Numbered from the stretch's first letter, positions 51,570 to 61,822 are shown. The stretch is DNA of 64,000 bases from Trichomonas vaginalis G3 (GCF_026262505.1 NC_067203.1:19945411-20009410); one strand, 5' to 3'. Numbers and translations are program-made. The notes: a model not told the origin generated them from the sequence alone.

Positions 51570-53867
51570 ATGGGTTCGGCTGAAAGTAGTGATGAGGAAA
51601 ATCAGCCATTGTCAAAATCCAAGATTGTCGAGCGTAAAATTAAGGATAGAACTATAAGGATAGCCAAACCAATACAAAAAACTATATCGTTTTCGGATAG
51701 TTCTGATGACAATGAGAAAATACCAAACGAAAAACCTCCTCCTAAAAAAACTCCTACGAGAAAGAAAGATGTTGAAATCAAAATCAATCGAGCTCCTTCA
51801 CCAGAAAGCGATTCTGATAAATCTGATAAAGAATCAATCACAATTAACGCAAATCAACAGAAAAAATACCAAGAATTAGACAAAATAATACAACAAGCCA
51901 TTGACAACCAATCTTCAGACGATGATTCCGATGAAAATGAAGTTGTAATTATTCCAAAGCAATTAAATAAAGTACAAACATCAGAAAGCAACTCCCAATC
52001 ATACGATGAGTATGGTATTGCAATATACTCAGATAGCGAAGATGTTGAAAAATTGGAAGAAAATATCAAGAAGAAATATGAAATTGTTGATGATAATGAT
52101 GATTCTGATGAAGATGTTGTTATACAAGATGTTAAAAAGAGTAAAAACAAAGAAACAGAGAAAAAACAAAATATTTATTCAGAAGTTTTGATAGATGATG
52201 CAAAAGAAGTACCAGACTATCTATTTAAGCAAGTACACGTACCAGAAATCTTCAAGAAATACATCCAAATCCAACAACTTTTAAATAATTTGAAAGCAGA
52301 CAATTTAAACACAATTGTGAACGAAATAATATCATTAACTATTGACATTGATAACCTATTTGAAGTTTTCAAGCTTATCCATTGCTTTTCGAAGCCAAGA
52401 GGAAAAGATTCAATTTTATTTTCCCAAATTTTCACCAAAATGGTCATAGCTTTTGGCGAACCCTTTAAGAAGATTGTTGTTGCCAATGCACAAGGTAATA
52501 TTCTCTATCAAATGTATGAAAACGGAACAATTACAATTGATGAGATCCGAAAGCGCCAAGAGAACTTTACAGACCTTGTTTACTTCTTTTTACCAGAACT
52601 AGGCATCACTAGAATGAATTCATTGAAAGATTCCAATCATTTTTCTAATATCAGAAAGAATATCAACAAATTGAAAGAAAATGACTGGGCGATCTACAAA
52701 TACATGAGGAAATATGGATATGAACAAAACTCTGTTGGTTTGGCCCTCAAAAACGATGATATTGTTTTGTTCAAATCATTAGTCAAAATTAATCCGAAAA
52801 ATTTGACGAATTTGATACAAATCGGTCAATTTGATGGTGATTCAACACTTATGACTCCTATTTGTGCAAGTGCTCATTACGGGAGTGATGATTGTTTTGA
52901 TTTTTTGTTGATGCAAAACGTAGAAATCGATTCCAGTGCTATAAAAACATGTTCTTTCTATGGTGGCTCTTTGCATATTGTTTCCGCATTGAGTAGAAGA
53001 GGTGTTGACTTCTCTGACATGCTTAGAAACGCTTCCGCTGAACACAGATATGAGTTGTTCAACTATTTGGTTGAAAGCAAAGCAGATTTGAATATAACTT
53101 ATCAATCAATGATAAATTCTGAAAATTTGGCCGTTTTTGTTTACACGATGAATAATAATGATGCTATGGAATTTGATGCAGATTTTATCTTTAGAATGGC
53201 TGCTATTGGTGGTTCTCTTTCTGTATGTAAATATCTTGTTGATGACGGACAAGCAGATCCTAACAAGAAAAGAGGAAAAGAACAAAAATCTTTGTTGATT
53301 TCGAGCAGCGAAAACGGAAGAAGTGAAATTGTTTCTTTTCTTTTGACACTCAAAAACATAGATATAGAACTAAGAGATAGAAAAGGTCAAACGGCTCTTC
53401 ATTGGGCATGCCTCAAAGATCATCCTGAATGTGTTAAAATACTATTAAAGAATGGAGCGAATATTGAAGTAAGAGATGAAATTGGAGAAACCCCTTTGAT
53501 AAAAGCAGCTCAATCTGGAAGTGTTGAATGTGCTTCGATTTTATTGGAAAATGGTGCTGATATAAATGGTCAAAGTTTTTATAGAATGACTCCACTTTTG
53601 GTAGGAGCAAGAGAAAATAATTATGATGTTTGCGAATTCCTTACTTCTAAAGGTGCTGATGTAACATTGGTTGAGAAATCATCAATGTCTGTGTTGCATT
53701 ATTCTGCAAATAACTTGAATTTGCTTAAATTGTTCGTTAGACATGGAGCTAATGTGAATTACGCCATGGCTGATGGAACAAAGCCAATTGATTGGTGCGA
53801 AACTCCTGCATGTGAAAAATTCTTATTGAATAGTGGTTCAATACCAAAACAAGCCCCTATATCATGA
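51570..53867 (+). CDS. Ankyrin-repeat protein with acidic, Ser-rich N-terminus
   Basis: 765 residues from ATG 51570 (MGSAESSDEENQPLSKSKIV). Residues 1-210 are low-complexity and acidic with many Ser-Asp/Glu sites (SDSSDDNEKIP, SESDSDKSDKES), good casein-kinase-2-like targets. Residues about 215-400 are helical, like the N-terminal domain of trichomonad ankyrin proteins; ankyrin repeats run from about 410 to the end, clearest at ALHWACLKDHPECVKILLKN, ETPLIKAAQSGSVECASILL and SVLHYSANNLNLLKLFVRHG. Much larger than most local ankyrin proteins and fully intact. Role by analogy: protein-protein scaffold. Confidence 0.88.
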   Translation: MGSAESSDEENQPLSKSKIVERKIKDRTIRIAKPIQKTISFSDSSDDNEKIPNEKPPPKKTPTRKKDVEIKINRAPSPESDSDKSDKESITINANQQKKYQELDKIIQQAIDNQSSDDDSDENEVVIIPKQLNKVQTSESNSQSYDEYGIAIYSDSEDVEKLEENIKKKYEIVDDNDDSDEDVVIQDVKKSKNKETEKKQNIYSEVLIDDAKEVPDYLFKQVHVPEIFKKYIQIQQLLNNLKADNLNTIVNEIISLTIDIDNLFEVFKLIHCFSKPRGKDSILFSQIFTKMVIAFGEPFKKIVVANAQGNILYQMYENGTITIDEIRKRQENFTDLVYFFLPELGITRMNSLKDSNHFSNIRKNINKLKENDWAIYKYMRKYGYEQNSVGLALKNDDIVLFKSLVKINPKNLTNLIQIGQFDGDSTLMTPICASAHYGSDDCFDFLLMQNVEIDSSAIKTCSFYGGSLHIVSALSRRGVDFSDMLRNASAEHRYELFNYLVESKADLNITYQSMINSENLAVFVYTMNNNDAMEFDADFIFRMAAIGGSLSVCKYLVDDGQADPNKKRGKEQKSLLISSSENGRSEIVSFLLTLKNIDIELRDRKGQTALHWACLKDHPECVKILLKNGANIEVRDEIGETPLIKAAQSGSVECASILLENGADINGQSFYRMTPLLVGARENNYDVCEFLTSKGADVTLVEKSSMSVLHYSANNLNLLKLFVRHGANVNYAMADGTKPIDWCETPACEKFLLNSGSIPKQAPIS

Positions 53868-54467
53868 AATAATAAAATATTATATGTTCTTATGTTTATA
53901 TTATTACAAATTTTTATTTTTCACTATATACTTATTCCAAAAGATTAGTCAAATATGTTTCCTTATATAACTTCATAAGTATGAGATGATGTATTCAATA
54001 CAAAGTCATTTTTAGTCATACTAATAGTTAAATTAAAAATCAGTCACAAAATAAGTCAATAGCACTATATTTATATATTGCATTCATTCTTTTTATATCA
54101 TTTACTATTATAAACCTTGTCGCCTTTTTCTATATTAATCAATTTTAACTTTTATTCTATAAGGTCTCTCAATTAATAAACCCTTTCAATTTTGGATAAT
54201 TGGAAAATAAATTATTGATGATTGGATATTACAATATTCACTTATTTACATAAATTGAAGTGTCGAAAATTTTATTGTAAAGTATTGAATTAATTCAAAA
54301 GTCTACACCTATCAAAGTTAAATTTTATTCTATAAGTTCTCTCAATTTATTTACCCTATCAATCCGAAATCATTTTAAAATATATTGTTGATATTACGAT
54401 ATTACAATATATGCCTTTTTATATATATTTTGAATTGGTGATTGATTTTTCAATTTATAAGAATTGT
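53868..54467. other. Intergenic region
   Basis: 600 bases, AT-rich, containing a loosely repeated phrase (taaggtctctcaattaataa at about 54160 and taagttctctcaatttattt at about 54335). No gene. Confidence 0.5.
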
Positions 54468-54472
54468 TCAAA
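54468..54472 (+). promoter_or_regulatory. Probable TCA initiator of the MATE gene
   Basis: TCAAA 12 bases before the ATG at 54480. It supports 54480 as the original start even though a stop follows 11 codons later. Confidence 0.4.
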
Positions 54473-54479
54473 TTAATTA

Positions 54480-55955
54480 ATGGTAGATCCTACACCTTTA
54501 CTGGGTCAAAAATAAGATAAAGACTTGCAACTGGAACACTACAGATTAGCAGGCCGCCCACCACTCACAACAATTTTGTTTTTATCCATGGGTCCAATGG
54601 TTTCTCAAGTTATTGGTGCCTTATACTCAATTGTTGATACAATTTGGGTGGCAAAAGCATGCGGAGATCGTGGTATGGCTGCTGTTTCTACTTATAATTG
54701 TTTTGATAACATTGGCCGTTCATTTGGATTCTTCATGTGCACAGCAGCATCAACGAAAACAGCACAGCTATTTGGTCAAAGAAAGGAGTCCGATACTAAG
54801 CAAGTTTTTAGCGATCTAATTCGCTGTTCCATTATATGTTCTTTAATTGTACCAGTAATCCTGATTCCAACAGTCAAGCATGCTGCAAGATGGTTTGGTG
54901 CTGATGAAAGTCTAGTTGAATTTGGCTTTGAATACATCTCTCTCCTTTCATACGGTTCAATTAGCACATGCTTATTCTTATGCTGTGGTGGGTTCCTTCA
55001 AGGTGAAGGCAGAACACATGTATTCGCCATAATGGAACTTATATCTTTTGTTTTGAACGGCTTAATATTTGATCCAGTTCTTTTACTTGTAGGCAAACTT
55101 GGAGTCCGTGGAGCCGCTCTTGCTACAGTATTATCAGAATTATTCCCTGCTTTAATCCTTATTGGGCTGTATTACAAAGGTATATTTGCTGTTAAGCCAC
55201 AGCTAGGTGATTTATTTAAGAAATTCTCTCCCCACACATTCCCAGCACTCAAAGTTGGCTTTTCTCAACTTATAACAAACTTATCATATTTCGTCCCTAC
55301 AATCATAGTTCGTAAGCTTCTTGGATTATCTCTTCCTAAAGATTAATATGATGACGGTTTTGCTGGATATAACGTAACAATCAGATTCCAGTATTTAACA
55401 AATGCTGTATTCATTGCTATTAATCAAAGTGTTGTTCCAGCAGCATCATACGCGCATGCTGCCAACAAGCATGCAAGATGGCTAAAACTCATTGGGCATG
55501 CATTTTGGATCAATTTCCTCTGGGGATCTTTCACAACAATATTAACATGGACAATTCCTCGTGAGCTCTCAATGATGTTTTCGAGATCAGATGGATATCT
55601 CAAATGGGCTGGACCGATGATGAGATTCAGAAACGCTTTAGGTTGCTTTGCTCTTGGCCGTTTTAATTGCCAAGCAATTCTTCAATCTTTCCAAAAAGGT
55701 GGCTTAGCCACAATCCTCTCATTTTCCTCACAGTTCTTAGCTATTACTGGTTTCTCATTATTGATGTATTATGTTAAAAAGAATGACGCCGTCCATCTTT
55801 TCTGGTGTTATCCTCTCACAGATTCATTTGGCTTAGTCTGCGGTCTTGCTTTTTGTTCTCCAACACTCTATAATGCCTTCAAATTTGCGAAGAGCGAGCC
55901 AAAGGATGACGGCGAATTGAGTGCAAACATATATCATGCTGCAACACAAGTTTAA
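54480..55955 (+). pseudogene. MATE-family multidrug/toxin efflux transporter, two in-frame stops
   Basis: A frame of 492 codons, stop included, from MVDPTPLLGQK, with TAA at codon 12 (54513) and again at about codon 289 (55344, after SLPKD). The frame is otherwise open to 55955. The sequence is MATE-like: RPPLTTILFLSMGPMVSQVI, DTIWVAKACGDRGMAAVSTY, LLVGKLGVRGAALATVLSEL, then AINQSVVPAASYAHAANKHA, with about twelve membrane spans expected. MATE proteins export organic cations in exchange for protons or sodium. Codon 12 could be avoided by starting later, but the second stop would truncate after seven or eight spans. Recent pseudogene or assembly errors. Confidence 0.85.
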
Positions 55956-56235
55956 ATATTCAATTTATGAAATATTAATAGTTGTATATTAAAAATCAGT
56001 CCCAAAAAACGAAACAGTGTCAGATGGATGTAAGTGTCCCATATTTATATATTGTCTTCATTTTGCTTGTAATATTTACTGTCATAAACTATTTTTTGTT
56101 ATTATCATTTGTAATTTGATTTATTTACGAAAATTTCATTTAAAAAATCAATATAAATATAAAACTCAATTATCTTCCGAGTGTTTGGTTGTAAAAAATA
56201 AATATTTGCAAGAAATTTTAAATCATTTTGAAATT
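55956..56235. other. Intergenic spacer between convergent genes
   Basis: About 280 AT-rich bases, no gene. Confidence 0.5.
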
Positions 56236-56727
56236 TTACTTGCATTTGTAGCCGATCATGCGGAGGAAGTCCTTGCGTTCCTGTGTTTCCTTCTCTCCTT
56301 CAACACCCTTTGGTGCAAAGCCATCGATAACGCTGGAAACACCACGGCCTTGTGCTGTCTTAGCAACGATGACCTGGAGTGAGTTAGCTGTAGCGCAGTA
56401 GAAGTTAACAATCTCTGGGACTGTGCGGAGGGCGTGTAAAACGTTGATTGGGAATGCATTCTTGAGGAAGATGATGAAAGAGTGGCCGCAACCGATCTTT
56501 TGAGCATTCTTGACAGCAAGCTCAACAAGCTCGTCATCATTGCCAGCCTTGCGGATAAGGCATGGGCCGGAAGCCTCGCAGAAGGCAACACCGAACTTGA
56601 TTCCCATTGCACTGGAAATAAGGCACTCGTAGATGTCCTCAACAGTCTTAATGAAGTGTGATTGGCCGAAGATTAAGTTGAGCTCGTTTGGATTTTCGAC
56701 TTGAACAATTTCAAATTCGACTGACAT
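56236..56727 (-). CDS. Adenosine-specific kinase family protein
   Basis: 163 residues from ATG 56727 (MSVEFEIVQVENPNELNLIF); an upstream in-frame extension has no ATG. It is full length for the family: IFGQSHFIKTVEDIYECLIS, GIKFGVAFCEASGPCLIRKA, GCGHSFIIFLKNAFPINVLH, FYCATANSLQVIVAKTAQGRG, DFLRMIGYKCK. These phrases are hallmarks of the archaeal/bacterial adenosine-specific kinase family (COG1839 type). The expected reaction is ATP-dependent phosphorylation of adenosine to AMP, useful to a purine-salvaging parasite. The gene is visibly GC-richer than its flanks, and the family is mainly prokaryotic, so lateral transfer is likely. Confidence 0.9.
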   Translation of the reverse strand: MSVEFEIVQVENPNELNLIFGQSHFIKTVEDIYECLISSAMGIKFGVAFCEASGPCLIRKAGNDDELVELAVKNAQKIGCGHSFIIFLKNAFPINVLHALRTVPEIVNFYCATANSLQVIVAKTAQGRGVSSVIDGFAPKGVEGEKETQERKDFLRMIGYKCK

Positions 56728-56848
56728 TCTCTGTGTCACGTTTCTTATCGATAATGTCACTTTTAATTTTTTATTTCATCTATGCATTTTGAGCCATATC
56801 CAAAACAGATGGATACAAAAATCAATAATTTCCGACTTAAGCTATTAT

Positions 56849-58097
56849 TGTAATAAACAGAAATTCATCAAAAGTGACAGCTCTCAATTTTTTGACATTT
56901 GTAAATTCTAAATTGAATGAGAAAAATGAAATAATACTAAGCATAATACAATATTCTAGATTTAATTATAATTAGGAAAAAGTTAGTTTTGAGAGTACTT
57001 TTCATAGGCATATAGAATGAAATCTTCTGAAAAATAATATCACATAAACTCATATTATTTTCTAATATATAACTATTTTATATAAAAATCAAATTCAATG
57101 ATCTTAAAAGCGAAGGATAAACCTCAAAATTTACGAATATAATGAGTGGATATAATGCTTATCTATCATAAAACCATATGAAATATCAATTTTTGCTTTA
57201 CGCCTAATTTTTGACGACAATTAGCAAAAAATGTTAAATGTTAACACTCAGTCCATTTGAATATGAAAAATAAAATTGACTTTGATTAAATGTTTTTATT
57301 TCATGCAATTCTTCTTGCGACCAAAGATTTGAATAAAATTTCAAAAAATAAGATAGCTTAAAAAATAATATACGGTAGTGTTTACTAATAGATGAATAGT
57401 ATATAAATTCTATTAAAATGGATTTGATCCAAAAAAATATATAAAATTTGATCATAAATAAAATCGTTTTAAATTACTTCTTCATTTAAATTATAACAAT
57501 TATTTTTGGTTTTATATTTTTTTGGATCAAATCCATTTTAATAGAATTTATATACTATTCATCTATTAGTAAACACTACCGTATATTATTTTTTAAGCTA
57601 TCTTATTTTTGAAATTTTATTCAAATCTTTGGTCGCAAGAAGAATTGCATGATAAATAAAAACATTTAATCAAAGTCAATTTTATTTTTCATATTCAAAT
57701 GGACTGAGTGTTAACATTTAACATTTTTTGCTAATTGTCGTCAAAAATTAGGCGTAAAGCAAAAATTGATATTTCATATGGTTTATGATAGATAAGCATT
57801 ATATTCCCACTCATTATATTCGTAAATTTTGAGGTTTATCCTTCGCTTTTAAGATCATTGAATTTGATTTTTATATAAAATAGTTATATATTAGAAAATA
57901 ATATGAGTTTATGTGATATTATTTTTCAGAAGATTTTGTGTTCTTCTTCAAAATTTTATTTTTTTATTAAAAAGAATCTTTACAAAATATACATTTACTT
58001 TAATTAATATTTAAAAACGTGCTCTATCAAAAGTTCCAAAAATTCAATATTTTAGCTTTTCTGAGGCGTCACTTTTGATGAATTTCTGTTTACAACA
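56849..58097. mobile_element. Palindromic MITE-like transposon, copy 2
   Basis: 1,249 bp, inverted relative to 45392-46643 and nearly identical to it, differing by small indels (for example gtggatataatg versus gtgggaatataatg). Begins TGTAATAAACAG, ends in the complement of TGTTGTAAACAG, with the 4-bp flank TTAT duplicated (56845-56848, 58098-58101). Holds the same two long arms and central loop. The 73-residue frame in it is not a gene. Confidence 0.88.
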
Positions 58098-58262
58098 TTA
58101 TACCTTTGAATCAAAGGGACTCGTTTAGCTAAAACACATTGATTTAAAAATTCAAATTGATAATTTTGATGTATATGCCTTAATAATATAATTAAATCAT
58201 AAAATTACTTCGAAATATTAATATGATATTAAATAAACCCTTAAATTACTACGGCTTTTTAC
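58098..58262. other. Spacer before the beta-helix fragment
   Basis: AT-rich, no gene or initiator for the fragment that follows. Confidence 0.45.
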
Positions 58263-58796
58263 TTGATAAGATTAACATGGGATCAGTTTTTCGATGTGCA
58301 GTATTCAAATCAATCCACGTCGTTTACAGGAACTATTACTGGAAAAGGTCAATTTTATTTTCATGACGTTTTACTTGAAAAAAATCAAGGTCAAATTATA
58401 AAACTAACTAATGACAATTATAATAAACTTCATTTATCCAAATGTAATTTTGATTCTAACCGTGGTGCTTCTGCACACAGGGGAAATATTTACCAATACC
58501 TTGGTCAATGCGTTCAATACAAAATATGCAGTTATAATACATCATTAGAAGATAGATATTTTACTCCACATTCATTTATTCAAGCAACGAAATCCAAAGG
58601 ATGTAAAAACTACTTAATTGAATCTTCAATCATTAAAAGTCAAGGAAGTTCAGGACCAATTCAACATAAAAGCGGCGAAAACACTCTTAAGAACGTTAAT
58701 ATTTCATGTTCAGTTGCAAAATCTTCCTCAGTTTACTCTCTAGAAGGTCAACTAGCCGATATTGTAGCAGGAAATCCAGAAATAAAAGTAAATATA
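58263..58796 (+). pseudogene. Fragment of a parallel beta-helix surface protein gene
   Basis: The open frame encodes Ser/Asn/Cys-rich sequence with short repeated strands (FYFHDVLLEKNQGQIIKLTN, LSKCNFDSNRGASAHRGN, KNYLIESSIIKSQGSS, NTLKNVNISC), the style of large Trichomonas surface proteins with right-handed beta-helix folds. There is no ATG at the left (the frame begins with TTG) and host coding ends at about 58796, where a mariner begins after TA. The tail beyond (GCPKVCLAQT, stop at 58827) is transposon sequence. Truncated at both ends. Confidence 0.6.
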
Positions 58797-59548
58797 GGGT
58801 GTCCAAAGGTGTGTTTAGCACAAACCTGAATACTGCGAATAGAAATAAACAAGTTACATATATATAAAGTTTATTTAAATATAATCACCATTGGATTCAA
58901 TCACGCGTTCGCAGCGATCGATCCAGGCTTGAAAGACACGCTTTAAATCATCATGAGAAAATTGCTCAAATTGCTCTCTTACAAAATTTTCAAGATCATC
59001 TGGACTCGCGAATTCGCGTCCTTCAGCTCTCTTTTTTAGCGTGCCGAATAAATAAAAGTCAGAGGGTGCAATATCAGGTGAATAAATTGGGTTTGGAACA
59101 ACTTTGACATTGTTTTCCACCAAGTAATTCATTACCTTATGACTTTTGTGAACTCTTGAATTATCAAAATGAATTGCAAACTTTTGTTTTTGTTGTTTGG
59201 ATTTCTCAAACTCATCAGAATTGATAATTTGAGTAAGAACATTGTCAATTAGATACTGAGCATTCATCGTATTAGGTTTTTGAAGAATATCAATTGCGAT
59301 GATGCCATTCACGCCCCAAAAAACCGACAACATCATCATTGGTGTGTCAATTTTTTTCTTCGGGAATGTTTGCGGATTTTCATCCTTCGGGATCCACATG
59401 ATTTTGGCTTCTGTTGCATATTGAAACCAAGACTCGTCCCCTGTTACTAAAAAGCGAAACTTCTTGGATTGATACGCAGCCAATATAGAGAGGAGCTCTT
59501 TCGAAGATTGGACTCTAGATTTTTTTGAACTGAATTAAGGTTGTGCGG
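58797..59548 (-). mobile_element. Mariner (DD34D) transposon, truncated
   Basis: The C-terminal two-thirds of a mariner transposase lie on the minus strand (58875-59483, with DD34D residues: TGDESW, HFDNSRVH, APSD; 34 residues between the second and third Asp). Upstream, KELLSILAAYQ continues to about 59525, then PHNLNSVQK in another frame, so one frameshift, reaching 59548. The N-terminal DNA-binding part is missing because Maverick 2 begins at 59549. The left end is probably TA at 58795-58796 followed by gggtgtccaaaggtgtgttt, which looks like a mariner inverted end. Confidence 0.85.
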
Positions 59549-59742
59549 AGTTAGTATCCCTAAGTTGTGTACTGTGGCACTGCGTTCCTCCGTACGCAAT
59601 ACTTGTGAATTTGACACTTTACAAAACCGTTAACGTATATTTTACAACACAAACGACAACACTAACTTAACCTTAAATATTTACAAAACCGCCAACCACT
59701 TCACTTCACTAACGAACTCACTAATGTAAAAAATAAACGTTC

Positions 59743-60063
59743 TCACTTACAAAAGTATTGCAACTCCTCCCATTGCTGTGCTTCACATAACAGTTCATAT
59801 TCTTCTGACTCACTTTCTTCTTCATATAGGTCAAAGTTACTGTCAAAATAAATGTTAGTAAGTTTTGACAAAGCTAATGAAACACGTTTACCGTTTGTAT
59901 CGTATGCTTGTATAAACTTTCCATTCTTCATTCCTTCATAAATGCTTAAACTAACTTTACCCTTTCTCCCTCGTATCTGATAGAATGTATTTTCACGAGG
60001 AACAAAGAACAAATTCTTGAACTCATGACCGTTGTAGTTTGTTATCTCAATAGTTTTCGTCAT
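59743..60063 (-). CDS. Maverick 2 protein of unknown function, 106 residues
   Basis: Starts MTKTIEITNYNGHEFKNLFF; beta-type first 75 residues (KVSLSIYEGMKNGKFIQAYD) then an acidic tail (EEESESEEYELL). The leader upstream is the usual AT-only run. No family recognised. Confidence 0.5.
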   Translation of the reverse strand: MTKTIEITNYNGHEFKNLFFVPRENTFYQIRGRKGKVSLSIYEGMKNGKFIQAYDTNGKRVSLALSKLTNIYFDSNFDLYEEESESEEYELLCEAQQWEELQYFCK

Positions 60064-60185
60064 TTATATAAAAATAAACTTAAAAAATAAACTTAAAAAT
60101 AAACGTTGTCAGAGGTGAAAAAATAAATTTAGGTGAAGTGGTGATATCTCACCTCTTTTTTCACCTCTTTTTTCACCTCATGAAT

Positions 60186-60701
60186 TCATTGCTTTATAAC
60201 TCTCTTCCTTGGTTTCTTTTTAGTTGCTTTCTTCACGTCTGTCTCCAACTTGACTGTCTTTCTTCTTCGTCCGTAATGATACCAGTTACTTCCACCAGTC
60301 AATGGGTCAAATGGTCTTTCGTAAGGGTTTCCATACATTCCATAGGGACCATACGGAAGAACTGCTGGTGGAGGAAGAGTTCCATCGACTCTATTTAAAT
60401 GCATTGTTTCACCTTTCATCTGGTCATTAAAGTCTTTTGCATGTTTTGCAAACTCATCGTCCTTTCCTAAAGCATTTTCTGACTCAGTCGCAACCAAATT
60501 GGATGCTTTATTTATGAGCCCTATTTTATTTAATCTTAACTTCTTTGCAACCCAGCCTCCAATCTTTCCTTTATTTGCATCTAATGTCTTCGAAACTCTT
60601 CCTCCACTCATTTTATTTACTGCGTCATAAGCTCCAAGTGCTTTTGCTCCAAATGCTAATGCTTTTGTTCCCATTGCGCCTAAAGCTGCCCAAGCTACCA
60701 T
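60186..60701 (-). CDS. Maverick 2 basic Ala/Gly-rich virion-like protein, 171 residues
   Basis: Starts MVAWAALGAMGTKALAFGAK: a hydrophobic Ala/Gly-rich N-terminal helix, a middle region with TLPPPAVLPYGPYGMYG, and a Lys/Arg-rich tail (KKATKKKPRKRVIK). Hydrophobic head plus basic tail is the layout of minor capsid or core proteins of adenovirus-like elements. Packed tightly with the next two minus-strand genes (its ATG abuts the stop of the next). Confidence 0.5.
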   Translation of the reverse strand: MVAWAALGAMGTKALAFGAKALGAYDAVNKMSGGRVSKTLDANKGKIGGWVAKKLRLNKIGLINKASNLVATESENALGKDDEFAKHAKDFNDQMKGETMHLNRVDGTLPPPAVLPYGPYGMYGNPYERPFDPLTGGSNWYHYGRRRKTVKLETDVKKATKKKPRKRVIKQ

Positions 60702-60926
60702 TTACACCATATTAAAATCATCTCTCTTCAATATTATCTCATAAAAGTTCTCTTTACTGGAGAAAGTCAATGAAACATAAACATTCTCATGGACTTCGTC
60801 CTCGCCGCGTTGCGGCTTCATAAACTTCTTTCTTATATCATCTATTCTCAATAAAATGTCTGAACAATTGCTAACATCTTCTACAACAGTTATTTCATCA
60901 TGAATGACCTTCAAGAACAAGCTCAT
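60702..60926 (-). CDS. Maverick 2 small protein, 74 residues
   Basis: Starts MSLFLKVIHDEITVVEDVSN. Contains FMKPQRGEDEVHENV encoded by the GC-rich double hairpin at 60791-60816; the rest is AT-rich. It abuts the genes on both sides without spacer. Function unknown. Confidence 0.5.
   Translation of the reverse strand: MSLFLKVIHDEITVVEDVSNCSDILLRIDDIRKKFMKPQRGEDEVHENVYVSLTFSSKENFYEIILKRDDFNMV
60791..60816. repeat. GC-rich double mini-hairpin inside Maverick 2 gene
   Basis: GGAC-TTC-GTCC (60791-60801), two bases, GCCGC-GTT-GCGGC (60804-60816). Nearly the same pair is at 26936-26961 in the polymerase region of Maverick 1. Read on the minus strand it adds KPQRGED to the protein. Confidence 0.85.
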
Positions 60927-61598
60927 TTAATATGCTATTAAAATCATCTCAATAATGAGTCCATCCTTTCCATCTTTAGGTAGCACAACATCTTTCATTG
61001 AAGAAGGTTCAACAAGTCTTATATTAAACTTACTGACAAAGTTTGTTATACTATAATGCTTCGGCGGCGAATACATGTAGTTTGAAAGACATAATATAGA
61101 TTCTTCAGCAAATTCACTTATACTGGATTTTATAACAATGTTCTCACGAGACCAAATACCACCAATTGACAATCTTGTAAGCAATCCTGCTGAACCTTCT
61201 ACTGTAAACGTCGATGGTAACATTCCACGAAGGTCATCTATTGACATCTTTGAGTCACTGAATTTAAATATTTTCTTAAAGCAATCGTCATTATCTAACC
61301 ATGCAATAGCTTTGAAGTTTTCATTCGAATATACATCTGCTTCATTAAATGTAAAACCTGACTTCTTTGCAGAGATGACTTTAAAATCTATTGAGTTTGT
61401 TTCAAAATTATATGCTATGGTAACTTCTGAAGGTAATGGATGCCCTTCCGCAGTCAGTTGTTCTCTCACTACCGTTTGAAGCTTTGTGTTAAAAACTTTC
61501 ATGTCATCTCCTGTGTCTAGGTTCACATACACAGCAACAGGAAAACTATCTTGCTTCTTTGTTTCATCATTATACCTCAAAACATTAAAGTTCTTCAA
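60927..61598 (-). CDS. Maverick 2 capsid-region protein of unknown function
   Basis: About 220 residues of beta-rich sequence (FPVAVYVNLDTGDD, STFTVEGSAGLLTRLSIGGI, KHYSITNFVSKFNIRLVEP). The length and beta content, and the position between the virion-like proteins and the ATPase, would fit a penton or minor capsid protein. The true start is not clear. Low confidence in function. Confidence 0.45.
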   Translation of the reverse strand: MKNFNVLRYNDETKKQDSFPVAVYVNLDTGDDMKVFNTKLQTVVREQLTAEGHPLPSEVTIAYNFETNSIDFKVISAKKSGFTFNEADVYSNENFKAIAWLDNDDCFKKIFKFSDSKMSIDDLRGMLPSTFTVEGSAGLLTRLSIGGIWSRENIVIKSSISEFAEESILCLSNYMYSPPKHYSITNFVSKFNIRLVEPSSMKDVVLPKDGKDGLIIEMILIAY

Positions 61599-61807
61599 TA
61601 ATATTGTCTTCCTGCTGGAATACTTCGAACCTGTCTGATTTCAATAGCTTTCTCACCTCCTACATACTCTACCCAGTGTCTTGGATATTCATAAGTATAC
61701 TGACTTTCTTGAATTTTGGTTGGTTTCATCATAACGTGTTCATAGTATATCTTTATACTCTTGTCAGTTAGACTCGGTGCTATGTTCTGAATATTTCTGA
61801 CTTGCAT
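61595..61807 (-). CDS. Maverick 2 short reading frame next to the capsid-region gene
   Basis: About 70 residues from MQVRNIQNIAPSLTDKSIKI, with a Tyr-rich middle (YTYEYPRHWVEYVGG). Divergent from the ATPase gene across a short AT-rich leader. Not recognised. Confidence 0.4.
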   Translation of the reverse strand: MQVRNIQNIAPSLTDKSIKIYYEHVMMKPTKIQESQYTYEYPRHWVEYVGGEKAIEIRQVRSIPAGRQYY

Positions 61808-61822
61808 TTTTAATGGAGATAA

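Noticed and set aside
57234-57455. 73-residue frame inside palindromic element copy 2
   Set aside because: It lies in one arm of the giant inverted repeat and is not maintained in copy 1.
31422-58800. Introns with the trichomonad splice motifs (GTAYGT ... ACTAACACACAG)
   Set aside because: No such pair was seen in or between host reading frames; the broken genes show plain frame changes instead.
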